From the NCBI GenBank assembly GCA_964555675.1, contig CAZKTU010000058.1:1-30941 (forward strand): DNA of 30,941 nucleotides, given 5' to 3'. This DNA is from CAIWXH01 sp964555675 (GTDB lineage Bacteria; Chloroflexota; Chloroflexia; Chloroflexales; Chloroflexaceae). This document shows positions 9,510-18,629 of this stretch, one piece after another (positions within the stretch are counted from its first letter, which is position 1; each line of letters opens with the position of its first letter). The notes below the pieces were generated by a model. It searched no databases, had not been told where the DNA came from, and saw nothing but the letters and a program-made list of their open reading frames with translations. The translations under genes were made by a program, and so were the position numbers.

Positions 9510-9538
9510 TTGCAATCACGTACCTGGTATGTTAGAAT
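9510..9538 (+). promoter_or_regulatory. Promoter for hppA
   Basis: TTGCAA (9510-9515), a 17-bp spacer and TAGAAT (9533-9538) form a good sigma-70-type promoter. It would start transcription near 9545 and leave a leader of about 150 nt before hppA. A second TATAAT at 9657-9662 has no recognisable -35 and could be a minor start. Confidence 0.6.
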
Positions 9539-9696
9539 AGCCCCCGTCGCAGCCCGCTCCTTTGCACGAATAATCTCATCACGTTCTATCTGCAAGCCTG
9601 CCTCTCGACGGCGCCGTACCACGCTAAACACGGCCCCGCCGCCGCGCCATCAGCTTTATAATTGTTTGTCGGCCGACGCAACGAAGGAGTTGTACG

Positions 9697-12015
<2,319 letters not shown>

Positions 12016-12027
12016 GGCTCAAGCCTG

Positions 12028-12073
12028 AAGGGGGAGTTACAGCGGGCCAGGCCCCGCTGTAACTCCCCTTTTT
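12028..12073 (+). terminator. Strong rho-independent terminator of hppA
   Basis: A perfect 16-bp stem, GGGGAGTTACAGCGGG (12031-12046) with CCCGCTGTAACTCCCC (12053-12068), has a 6-base loop and five T directly after it. It begins about 13 bases after the hppA stop. Confidence 0.95.
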
Positions 12074-12104
12074 GCTATTGAAAAGAAATACTACAGGCAT
12101 ACGT

Positions 12105-12110
12105 TATAAT
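12105..12110 (+). promoter_or_regulatory. TATAAT -10 element upstream of the helical protein gene
   Basis: A perfect TATAAT lies 54 bases before the GTG start at 12165. A TTGAAA at 12078-12083 is 21 bp away, too far for a normal -35. This element argues against the longer frame start at 12072, which would lie upstream of the transcription start. Confidence 0.5.
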
Positions 12111-12164
12111 ACGGTCGGGCCGCGAGTTGCGGCGCACTGGCATCCAACCCTGAAGGGCCTTGCC

Positions 12165-12650
12165 GTGACCGACCACACCTCACCTCTGACCCAGCGCGTC
12201 CGTCGGCTGCTCGGCGCGGGCAGCCTGCCCCCCGAGGTCGACAGCCCGCACGTGACGCCAAATGGTCACCGTCGCCCCGACACGGGCGTGCTCTTCGAGA
12301 ACCAGATCACCCGCCTGAGCCACGTGTTGCGCGAGTTGCATGCGATCGACCGGGCCCGCGAGGCCGAGCTGCGGCAGCTGCGCGAGCGGGTGGCGATCGC
12401 CGAGGCCGTGGCCCACGCCGAGCTCGTCGAGCGGCTGGCCCCCACCATCGCTCAGCTCGACGCCCTGATCGGCGACGCGGCCCGCCTGCTGCAGCCGACG
12501 GCCGAGCCGCCGCCCGCGGCGACCCTCTTCGAGCGCATGCGGGTCCGCGCGACCACCGTCACCGATCAGGCCAGGCGCGAGGCCCTGGTGGCCTGGGCCT
12601 CGTCCCTGCTCGACCTGCGCACCCAGCTGGCTTCGCTGCTCGACGAGTAG
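12165..12650 (+). CDS. Small helical protein of unknown function
   Basis: A 161-residue soluble protein. I place the start at GTG 12165 because a TATAAT at 12105 makes the upstream ATG (12072) unlikely to be transcribed. The first 45 residues look disordered. From about residue 48 there is a continuous charged helix (ITRLSHVLRELHAIDRAREA, then ELRQLRERVAIAEAVAHAEL) of coiled-coil type. A Pro-rich break follows at about 112-117, then a second helical segment ending LASLLDE. No catalytic motif, signal peptide or membrane segment is visible. The layout loosely recalls GrpE-like or coiled-coil scaffolding proteins, but no specific motif supports a family. It lies between hppA and an aminotransferase gene and has its own promoter element. 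Confidence 0.7.
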   Translation: MTDHTSPLTQRVRRLLGAGSLPPEVDSPHVTPNGHRRPDTGVLFENQITRLSHVLRELHAIDRAREAELRQLRERVAIAEAVAHAELVERLAPTIAQLDALIGDAARLLQPTAEPPPAATLFERMRVRATTVTDQARREALVAWASSLLDLRTQLASLLDE

Positions 12651-12682
12651 CGGCCGCGGCCCCTGGGTGCGCCGGAGTCGGC

Positions 12683-12688
12683 TATAAT
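12683..12688 (+). promoter_or_regulatory. TATAAT -10 element upstream of the aminotransferase gene
   Basis: A perfect TATAAT in GGCTATAATTGCG, about 85 bases before the chosen start at 12772. No good -35 hexamer stands at 16-18 bp. Confidence 0.5.
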
Positions 12689-12771
12689 TGCGCGACGATG
12701 GGGCCGGCCGAGGGGCGCAAGGGCGTAGTGTTGCGCCAGGCGTGGGCGGCCGCCAGAGCGGAGGGCGAGCG

Positions 12772-14064
12772 ATGCTTGAGACTGACACGCGCACGGCGGG
12801 GCTGCTGGCGGCCCGCGCCGAGCATGTGGCGCGCGGCGTGGGCAACGCCCACCCGATCGTGGTCGAGCGGGCCGAGGGCGCCCGCATGTGGGACGTGGAC
12901 GGTAAGGAGTATATCGACTTCGTGGGCGGCATCGGCGTGCTCAACGTCGGCCATAACCACCCGCGGGTGCTGCAGGCGGTGAAGGAGCAGCTCGAGCGGG
13001 TCACGCACACCTGCTTCCAGGTGGGCATGTACGAGCCTTACATCAGGCTGGCCGAGCGGCTCGGCGCGCTCATCCCCGGCGACTTCGCCAAGAAGGCGAT
13101 CTTCGTCACCACGGGCGCCGAGGCCACCGAGAACGCGGTGAAGATCGCGCGGGCCTACACCGGGCGGCCCGGGGTGGTGGCCTTCACCAACAGCTTCCAC
13201 GGCCGCACCCTGCTGGGCATGACCCTGACCGGCAAGACCAAGCCCTACCGCCAGAACTTCGGCCCCTTCGCCCCCGAGATCTACCACGCGCCCTTCCCCT
13301 ACGAGTACCGGGGCTGGGACGGCGAGCGGGCGATCGAGGGCCTGCACGAGCTGTTCGAGCAGCAGTGCGCGCCCGATCGGGTGGCCGCGGTGATCATCGA
13401 GCCCGTCCTGGGCGAGGGCGGCTTCGTGCCCGCGCCCCACGCCTTCCTCACCGCGCTGCGCGAGATCACGGCGCGCCACGGGATCGTGCTGATCGCCGAC
13501 GAGATCCAGAGCGGCTTCGGGCGCACCGGCAAGCTCTTCGCGATCGAGCACAGCGGCGTGGTGCCCGACCTGATCACCGTGGCCAAGAGTATGGCCGGCG
13601 GCCTGCCCCTGGCGGGCGTGGTCGGCCGCGCCGAGGTGATGGACGGCCCCGCGCCGGGCGGCCTCGGCGGAACCTACGCCGGCAACCCCCTGGCCTGCGC
13701 GGCGGCCCTGGCGGTGCTCGATATCTTCGCCGAGGAGGGCGTGCTGGCCCGGGCCGAAACCCTCGGGCGGCGGCTCATGGACCACCTGCGGGGCCTGCAG
13801 GGGCGCCACCGGCAGATCGGCGACGTGCGCGGCCTGGGCGCGATGCTGGCGATCGAGCTGGTGCGCGACCCCGACAGCCGCGAGCCGGCCCCCGAGATCG
13901 CCGACCGCATGCTGGTCGCGGCGCGCGAGGGCGGGCTCGTCCTGCTCAAGGCGGGGCTCTACGGCAATGTCATCCGCGTCCTCGTGCCCCTCACCATCGA
14001 GGATGCGCTGCTGGAGCGGGCGCTCGGCATCTTCGACGCGGCCCTGGCCCAGGCGGTGGGGTAG
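12772..14064 (+). CDS. gabT: Class III PLP-dependent aminotransferase, probable 4-aminobutyrate transaminase
   Basis: A 430-residue cytoplasmic fold-type I aminotransferase that would transfer the omega-amino group of 4-aminobutyrate or a similar amine to 2-oxoglutarate. The cofactor phosphate loop is TTGAEATENA (about 113-122). SFHGRT is at 141-146, the pyridine-binding aspartate is D243 in IADEIQSGFGRTG, and the Schiff-base lysine is K272 in TVAKSMAGGLPL. GGTYAGNPLACAAA follows. The start at 12772 has a GAGGGCGAG ribosome site; the frame runs further up but without a plausible site. GabT fits the motif set best. Ornithine, acetylornithine or beta-alanine aminotransferases are alternatives, since no GABA-pathway neighbour is present. 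The gene converges on the cysteine desulfurase gene. Confidence 0.85.
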   Translation: MLETDTRTAGLLAARAEHVARGVGNAHPIVVERAEGARMWDVDGKEYIDFVGGIGVLNVGHNHPRVLQAVKEQLERVTHTCFQVGMYEPYIRLAERLGALIPGDFAKKAIFVTTGAEATENAVKIARAYTGRPGVVAFTNSFHGRTLLGMTLTGKTKPYRQNFGPFAPEIYHAPFPYEYRGWDGERAIEGLHELFEQQCAPDRVAAVIIEPVLGEGGFVPAPHAFLTALREITARHGIVLIADEIQSGFGRTGKLFAIEHSGVVPDLITVAKSMAGGLPLAGVVGRAEVMDGPAPGGLGGTYAGNPLACAAALAVLDIFAEEGVLARAETLGRRLMDHLRGLQGRHRQIGDVRGLGAMLAIELVRDPDSREPAPEIADRMLVAAREGGLVLLKAGLYGNVIRVLVPLTIEDALLERALGIFDAALAQAVG

Positions 14065-14108
14065 CTCGTACTGCGTAGCGGAAGTTCGCGTGGAGGCGGG
14101 GACGAACG

Positions 14109-14166
14109 ACCAAGGACGAAAGACCAAGGGAGCGCGCTGTCAGGCCTTGGTCCTTGGTCCTTGGTC
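14109..14166. repeat. Heptanucleotide repeat hairpin between convergent genes
   Basis: CCTTGGT is repeated three times without interruption (14145-14165). The complementary ACCAAGG occurs twice upstream (14109-14115 and 14123-14129), so several alternative stem registers can form. It lies between the ends of the aminotransferase and cysteine desulfurase genes. It could act as a bidirectional terminator, although no T tract is present. Confidence 0.75.
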
Positions 14167-14216
14167 CCGACTCCCTGCGAACATACAACGGGCCGTACTC
14201 CTCGGGGCGCCCCGCG

Positions 14217-15410
14217 CTAGCCGACCGCAACAGGCGTGCGGGCGGCGGCGCAGGGGGCCACGGCGCGTAGCCGCTCGATCATGGGCGGGAGGACCTCGAG
14301 CACGTAGTCGACATCCTCGGCGGTGACGCTGTGGCCCAGGGTGAAGCGCACCGAGCCATTGGCGTCGTCGGGGGCCATGCCCAGGGCCATGAGCACATGA
14401 GAGGGCTCGAGGGAGCCCGAGGTGCAGGCCGAGCCGCTGCTGGCGCAGATGCCGGCCTGGTCGAGCAGCAGCAGCACGCTCTCGCCCTCGATGCAGGCGA
14501 AGCCCAGGTTGGCGTTGGTGGGCAGCCGGTGGGTGCGGTCGCCGTTGAGCCAGCTCTGGGGGACGCGCGCGAGCAGGCCGTCGATCAGGCGGTCGCGCAG
14601 GGCGGCCATGTGGGCTGCATAATCGGCGCGGCCCCGCTCGGCGCGGACCAGGGCCGTCGCCAGGCCGACGATGCCGGGGACGTTCTCGGTGCCGGCGCGA
14701 CGCCGGCGCTCTTGCCCGCCGCCGTTGATCTGGGGCAGCAGGGGCGTGCCGCGGCGCGCGTAGAGCAGCCCGACGCCCTTGGGCCCGTAGAATTTGTGGG
14801 CGGTGAGGCTCAGCATATCGACGCCCAGGGCCTCGACGTCGAGGGGCAGACAGCCGGGGGCTTGCACGGCGTCGGTGTGGAAGAGCACGCCGGCCGCGCG
14901 GCAGATGGCGGCCAGCTCGGCGATCGGCTGCACGGTGCCGATCTCGTTGTTGGCGTACATGACCGAGGCCACGGTGGTGTCGGGGCGGATCGCCGCCCGC
15001 AGATCGTCGGGCCGGACCAGGCCGGCCCCGTCGACGGGCAGGATGGTCAGCTCGAAGCCGAAGGGCAGCAGGTACTCGGCCGCGTGGAGCACCGCGTGGT
15101 GCTCGATCGCGCTCACGATCAGGTGGGCGCCCTTGCCGGCCGCCCGGCGGGCCAGGGCCGCGCCCTTGATGGCGAGGTTCGCGCTCTCGCTGCCGCCCCC
15201 GGTGAAGATCAGCTCGCGCCGCGAGCAGCCCAGCACCAGGGCCACCTGCTCGCGGGCGTCGTCGACGGCCTGCAGGGCCGTGCGCCCGAGCTGGTGAATG
15301 CTCGAGGGGTTGCCGGCCTGTAGCGTGAAGTACGGCAGCATCGCCTCGAGCACCTGCGGGTCGAGGGGCGTGGTTGCTGCGTGGTCAAGGTAGACGCTGC
15401 GCTCGCTCAT
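14217..15410 (-). CDS. nifS: Cysteine desulfurase, NifS/IscS type
   Basis: A 397-residue PLP enzyme that removes sulfur from L-cysteine as a persulfide for Fe-S cluster and thiocofactor synthesis. Motifs in order: YLDHAATTP at the N-terminus, AIEHHAV (about 101-107), HTDAVQ (178-183), Schiff-base lysine K206 in LTAHKFYGPKG, RAGTENVPG, and catalytic C329 in SSGSACTSGSLEPSHVL. The extended cysteine loop is typical of group I IscS/NifS enzymes. I chose the ATG at 15410 (MSERSVYLDH) because it has GGAG just upstream and fits family length. An upstream extension of the frame looks non-coding. No scaffold gene (iscU/nifU) adjoins, so the sulfur acceptor is not shown here. A TATACT at 15454-15459 (minus strand) may be its -10 element. 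Confidence 0.94.
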   Translation of the reverse strand: MSERSVYLDHAATTPLDPQVLEAMLPYFTLQAGNPSSIHQLGRTALQAVDDAREQVALVLGCSRRELIFTGGGSESANLAIKGAALARRAAGKGAHLIVSAIEHHAVLHAAEYLLPFGFELTILPVDGAGLVRPDDLRAAIRPDTTVASVMYANNEIGTVQPIAELAAICRAAGVLFHTDAVQAPGCLPLDVEALGVDMLSLTAHKFYGPKGVGLLYARRGTPLLPQINGGGQERRRRAGTENVPGIVGLATALVRAERGRADYAAHMAALRDRLIDGLLARVPQSWLNGDRTHRLPTNANLGFACIEGESVLLLLDQAGICASSGSACTSGSLEPSHVLMALGMAPDDANGSVRFTLGHSVTAEDVDYVLEVLPPMIERLRAVAPCAAARTPVAVG

Positions 15411-15592
15411 GCTTCGCTCCATCAGCCTGGCTGTCCCGCCTCTAGCCATGAGTAGTATAACATAACCCTCCAGGTTGGCACGGGTCATGGCGAACAAGTG
15501 TGCTGAAAATGCCTTACAGCCCCTCGGCTCGCCCCTTGACGATCCGTGGACGCCTGGCTGTGGGTTTATCCCATGGCGATGAGGGATTCATG

Positions 15593-15619
15593 TGGGAAAC
15601 CGTGGGATAAGTTGGGATA
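15593..15619 (+). promoter_or_regulatory. Helically phased TGGGATA direct repeats
   Basis: TGGGAAA at 15593, TGGGATA at 15603 and TGGGATA at 15613 are spaced exactly 10 bp, one helical turn. An inverted copy, TATCCCA, lies at 15567-15573. They are 75-100 bp before the probable start of transcription of the Yip1-type gene. A cooperative activator or repressor site is a reasonable reading. Apart from this the 15498-15769 gap holds only the -10 element at 15683. Confidence 0.5.
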
Positions 15620-15682
15620 GCTTTTGGAGAAATGTGTAAGGAGGTGGCCTGGCCGGGATGCGGACGCCGCCGTTATCGGGCG

Positions 15683-15688
15683 TATAAT
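15683..15688 (+). promoter_or_regulatory. TATAAT -10 element of the Yip1-type gene
   Basis: A perfect TATAAT, 82 bases before the ATG at 15770, without a clear -35 hexamer. The phased repeats upstream could compensate by recruiting an activator. Confidence 0.5.
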
Positions 15689-15769
15689 AGGGGTGCAACC
15701 CCCCGCCAGGCCCGTGCGTATCATGGTCGCACGTATGATAGCGCCTGCGCAGCTGAGGAGGATAGAGCC

Positions 15770-16369
15770 ATGGCTATGATGAAACAGTCTTCGTTGCCCG
15801 AGATGGTGGCCCAGAGCCGCGAGATCATTCAGAGCCCGAGCGTGCCGGCCTTCGAGCGTTACGAGCACCGCGGCACCATGGCCAACGCCGCGCTCTACGT
15901 GGCGGTGGCCGCCGTGATCGCCGCGATCCTCGGCCTGGTGGGCAGCTTCCTGCCGGGCCCGCCCGCCCCCGGCCTCGGCAGCTTCTTCGGGGGGCTGCTC
16001 TCGGGTCTGGTGCAGTTCTTCGTCTTCACCGGGCTGGTCTACTTCCTCGGCAAGAACATGTACAACGGCACCGGGACCTGGGACGAGGTCTCGTACAGCT
16101 TCGCCCTCTTCACGGCGCCGCTGATCGTGCTCGGGGCCCTGGTGGGCTTCGTGGTGACCCTCTTCGCCTGGGTGCCCGTGATCAACCTGCTGGTGGGCTT
16201 TATCGGCGCGATTGTCGGCATCCTGCTCTTGCTGGTCCAAATCTACTATGGCTACCTGGCCGTCCAGGCGAGCATGAACCTGCGCGACCAGACCCAGTCG
16301 GTGGTGGTGCTCGTGCTCTCCTTCCTGGCCTCGGCCGTCCTGATGGGCCTGATCGGCTGGATCTTCTAA
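15770..16369 (+). CDS. Yip1-family-like integral membrane protein
   Basis: A 199-residue membrane protein. After about 38 soluble residues it has five hydrophobic segments, at roughly 38-60, 68-90, 112-135, 138-160 and 175-199. The spacing and the segments AALYVAVAAVIAAILGLVG and LLLLVQIYYGYLAVQASMNL resemble the Yip1 domain found in many bacterial proteins of unknown role. The start at 15770 is set by GAGGAGG 9 bases upstream; the frame continues further up without a ribosome site. No catalytic motif is visible. The closing residues FLASAVLMGLIGWIF reach the stop inside a membrane segment. A hairpin terminator follows. The function is unknown and the family assignment is moderate. Confidence 0.8.
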   Translation: MAMMKQSSLPEMVAQSREIIQSPSVPAFERYEHRGTMANAALYVAVAAVIAAILGLVGSFLPGPPAPGLGSFFGGLLSGLVQFFVFTGLVYFLGKNMYNGTGTWDEVSYSFALFTAPLIVLGALVGFVVTLFAWVPVINLLVGFIGAIVGILLLLVQIYYGYLAVQASMNLRDQTQSVVVLVLSFLASAVLMGLIGWIF

Positions 16370-16422
16370 CGAGGCTTGTGTTATGCGCATCGCCGTCGCC
16401 CAGTCAGGTTTGGCGGGGTGGT

Positions 16423-16445
16423 CTGGAGGGGCCTGGCCCCTCCAG
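16423..16445 (+). terminator. Hairpin terminator after the Yip1-type gene
   Basis: A perfect 10-bp stem, CTGGAGGGGC with GCCCCTCCAG, around the loop CTG, followed by TTCCTTATT. It ends 47 bases before the SbcD-like start. Confidence 0.75.
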
Positions 16446-16464
16446 TTCCTTATTGAAAGGGCAG

Positions 16465-16483
16465 GGGTCACCTCAAGTGACCC
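16465..16483 (+). promoter_or_regulatory. Hairpin just upstream of the SbcD-like start codon
   Basis: GGGTCAC and GTGACCC form a 7-bp stem with a 5-base loop, ending 9 bases before the ATG at 16493. The intervening CATTAGGGCT has no good Shine-Dalgarno, so this could be an operator or a translation-affecting structure. Confidence 0.45.
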
Positions 16484-16492
16484 ATTAGGGCT

Positions 16493-17725
16493 ATGAAGCT
16501 GCTTCACCTGGCCGACCTGCATATCGGGGTCGAGAACTACGGGCGGGTCGACCCGGCCACGGGCCTGCACTCGCGCCTGGTCGACTACCTCGACCGGCTC
16601 GATGAGGCGATCACCGTGGGCCTCGACGCGGGGGTCGACCTGGTCTTGATCGCGGGCGACATCTACAAGAACCGCTCGCCCAACCCGACCCATCAGCGCG
16701 AGTTCGCCCGCAGGGTCAGCCGGCTGCGCTCGGCGGGTCTGCCGGTCTTCATCCTGACGGGCAACCACGACATCTCGCCGGCCGCGGGGCGGGCCCACTC
16801 GGTCGAGATCTTCGACGCCCTGGGCGTCGAGGGCGTCACCATCGCCGACCGCCCGCGCCTGCACCGCATCGAGACGGGCGCCGGCCCCCTGCAGATTATC
16901 GCCCTGCCCTGGGTCACCCGCCATACGCTGTTGACCCGCGACGAGATGCGCGGGGCTTCGTTCGCCGAGATCGAGTACGACCTGCGCCGCCGCCTCGAGG
17001 GTTTCGTCACCGACGCGGCCCGCCGCCTCGACCCGGCCCTGCCCGCGATCATCGCCTTCCACGGCAGCGTCGACGGGGCTCAGCTCGGCGCCGAGCGGGC
17101 CATGACCCTGGGGCAAGATCTCGTGCTGCCCCGCTCGCTGCTGGCCCAGCCGGGGGTGGCCTATGTAGCCCTCGGCCACATCCACAAGCACCAGGCCCTG
17201 AGCCACGACCCGCCGATGGTCTACCCGGGCAGTATCGAGCGGGTCGACTTCGGCGAGCGCGAGGAGCCCAAGGGCTGCGTGATCGTGAGCATCGAGGGCG
17301 GGCGGGCCAGCTGGCAGTTCCAGCAGCTCGACGCCCGGCCCTTCGTCAGCATCGAGCACGACGTGCGCCCCAGCAGCGACCCGCTGGGCCTGGTCGCGAC
17401 CCTGATCGGGCGCCAGGACCTGCGGCAGGCCGTGGTGCGGGTCGAGCTCGAGGCCACCCGCGAGCAGGCCCTGGGCCTGCGCGAGGAGGCCATCCGCCAG
17501 CTGCTCGAGCAGGCCGGGGCCTTCGCGATCGCCGCGATCACCCTCAAGGTCGAGCGCAGCGGCCGCCGCCGCCTGGCCGGCGCCGAGGAAGAGCTGGTCG
17601 GCGGCCTGACCCCGCGCCGCGCCCTCGAGCTCTACCTGAAGAGCAAGCAGCCCCCGCTGCCCCAGACGCGCATCGAGGCCCTGCTCGCCGCCGCCGATGA
17701 GCTGATCGGGAAGGCGGAGGGATGA
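16493..17725 (+). CDS. SbcD/Mre11-like metallophosphoesterase DNA nuclease
   Basis: A 410-residue nuclease of the SbcD/Mre11 metallophosphoesterase family, which processes DNA ends and hairpins. The metal ligands are all visible: D8 and H10 in LADLHIG, D56 in IAGDIYKNR, N91-H92-D93 in LTGNHD, His in IAFHGSVDGA, and the GHIHKH motif. After about residue 265 comes the capping region, and the C-terminal 120 residues are helical. SbcD normally works with the SbcC ATPase encoded next door. No sbcC follows here; the next gene is nrdJ. The partner must be elsewhere, or this is a stand-alone homologue. The ribosome site is weak. The stop codon lies inside a heptanucleotide repeat, so the last residues (GKAEG) come from repeat sequence. 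Confidence 0.9.
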   Translation: MKLLHLADLHIGVENYGRVDPATGLHSRLVDYLDRLDEAITVGLDAGVDLVLIAGDIYKNRSPNPTHQREFARRVSRLRSAGLPVFILTGNHDISPAAGRAHSVEIFDALGVEGVTIADRPRLHRIETGAGPLQIIALPWVTRHTLLTRDEMRGASFAEIEYDLRRRLEGFVTDAARRLDPALPAIIAFHGSVDGAQLGAERAMTLGQDLVLPRSLLAQPGVAYVALGHIHKHQALSHDPPMVYPGSIERVDFGEREEPKGCVIVSIEGGRASWQFQQLDARPFVSIEHDVRPSSDPLGLVATLIGRQDLRQAVVRVELEATREQALGLREEAIRQLLEQAGAFAIAAITLKVERSGRRRLAGAEEELVGGLTPRRALELYLKSKQPPLPQTRIEALLAAADELIGKAEG

Positions 17726-17768
17726 GTGCTGAAGGCTGAAGGCGGAGGGATGAGGGCTGAAGGCTGAA
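17713..17768 (+). repeat. Heptanucleotide GGMTGAR array at the end of the SbcD-like gene
   Basis: Eight consecutive 7-base units: GGCGGAG, GGATGAG, TGCTGAA, GGCTGAA, GGCGGAG, GGATGAG, GGCTGAA, GGCTGAA. At a longer scale this is two copies of a 28-bp unit (17711-17738 and 17739-17766) with one mismatch. It overlaps the stop codon at 17723-17725. A related array follows nrdJ. Confidence 0.9.
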
Positions 17769-17830
17769 GATCGCTGTGACGAAATACGGTGCGCCGCGTC
17801 TCTGCTTTATGAAGGGGCGCGGCGCCTTTG

Positions 17831-17850
17831 TTATCCCCAGGTTATCCACA
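17831..17850 (+). promoter_or_regulatory. DnaA box pair upstream of nrdJ
   Basis: TTATCCACA (17842-17850) is a perfect consensus DnaA box. TTATCCCCA (17831-17839) is a one-mismatch box in the same orientation 11 bp upstream. They lie 22 bp before the -35 hexamer, which suits regulation of nrdJ by DnaA, as known for nrdAB in E. coli. Two boxes with no AT-rich unwinding region are too few for a replication origin. Confidence 0.6.
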
Positions 17851-17872
17851 TTATCGTCAAGCCTTTTCACCC

Positions 17873-17902
17873 TTGACAGGGGGCGCACTGCTGTGCTACA
17901 CT
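17873..17902 (+). promoter_or_regulatory. nrdJ promoter
   Basis: Perfect -35 TTGACA (17873-17878), an 18-bp spacer and -10 TACACT (17897-17902), preceded by TGC. The expected start is near 17909, giving a leader of about 205 nt. TTACAC is repeated three times in that leader (18011, 18022, 18036). Confidence 0.75.
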
Positions 17903-17922
17903 ACCCCCCGTCGCCAAATTTT

Positions 17923-17970
17923 CGACTATATCTGGACCTCTACATAACGCCTCTGTACTAGATATAGTAT
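17923..17970 (+). promoter_or_regulatory. Pair of NrdR-box-like palindromes
   Basis: CTATATCTGG (17926-17935) and CTAGATATAG (17958-17967, reverse complement CTATATCTAG) match the core of the NrdR box, usually written ACACWATATCTWGTGT or similar. Their centres are 32 bp apart, three helical turns. That is the spacing typical of paired NrdR sites upstream of ribonucleotide reductase genes. They lie just downstream of the predicted transcription start, a position suited to repression. No nrdR gene is in the window. Confidence 0.72.
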
Positions 17971-18113
17971 AGGGGCGGACAGACCGCCAACTCCACCCGG
18001 CGACCCTGCGTTACACCTCAATTACACTTTACGCTTTACACTCCATAGCCGTGATCCCGCATCATGGCTGTGGGATTCCTTGTGTTGTGTTCAGCCATAG
18101 CGAAGGAGCCCCT

Positions 18114-18629
18114 ATGACCCAGACCGAGACCGCCCAGACCCCGGCCGCCCTGACCGAAATCGCGCGCACCATTTTGAAGAAGCGCTACCTGATCAAAGAC
18201 GAGCAGGGCAACGTCGCCGAGACCCCCGAGACCATGTTCCGCCGCGTCGCCGACACCATCGCCGCGGTCGAGGGCCGCTACGGCGCCGGCGAGCAGCAGG
18301 TGGGCGCCTGGTCCGACACCTTCTACGACCTGATGACGAAGGGCCTGTTCGAGCCCAACAGCCCGACCCTCATGAACGCCGGGCGGCCGCTCGGGCAGCT
18401 CAGCGCGTGCTTCGTTTTGCCCGTAGACGACGACCTGGGCAGCATCTACGAGACCCTGAAGCACCAGGCCCTCGTCCACCAGTCGGGCGGCGGCACGGGC
18501 TTCGCCTTCTCGCGGCTGCGCCCGCGCAACGATGTGGTGCGTAGCACCATGGGTGTGGCCTCCGGCCCCGTGAGTTTTATGGAGGTCTATAACCACTCGA
18601 CCGAGGCGATCAAGCAGGGTGGAACGCGT
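18114..18629 (+). CDS. nrdJ: Class II (B12-dependent) ribonucleotide reductase, exon 1
   Basis: N-terminal 172 residues of adenosylcobalamin-dependent ribonucleotide reductase, which makes deoxyribonucleotides from ribonucleotides in the cytoplasm without needing oxygen. The start ATG at 18114 follows GAAGGAG. Family landmarks: FEPNSPTLMNAG, then the first active-site redox cysteine C99 in LSACFVLPV, HQSGGGTGFAFSRLRP, and VASGPVSFMEVYNHSTEAIKQGGTR. The coding sequence is interrupted after the CGT at 18627-18629. Continued reading gives only Ala-Val and a TAG inside the intron. Joined to exon 2 it makes an 828-residue protein. Upstream are a promoter, DnaA boxes and NrdR-like boxes. Confidence 0.94.

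Noticed and set aside
9250..9519. Small open frames on both strands between the peptidase gene and hppA
   Set aside because: They cross the two terminator hairpins, lack ribosome sites and have no recognisable protein features.
15632..15769. Longer N-terminus for the Yip1-type protein
   Set aside because: The extra 46 residues are Arg-rich and shadow-like, span the -10 element, and a strong GAGGAGG site marks the start at 15770.
17831..17850. DnaA boxes as a replication origin
   Set aside because: There are only two boxes, with no AT-rich unwinding region and no dnaA or dnaN neighbour. Regulation of nrdJ explains them better.
17776..17961. A 61-codon frame upstream of nrdJ
   Set aside because: It runs across the DnaA boxes, promoter and NrdR-like boxes, has no ribosome site, and resembles no protein.
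17903..18113. Cobalamin riboswitch before the B12-dependent reductase
   Set aside because: I could not find a B12-box-like sequence in the leader. A covariance search would settle it.
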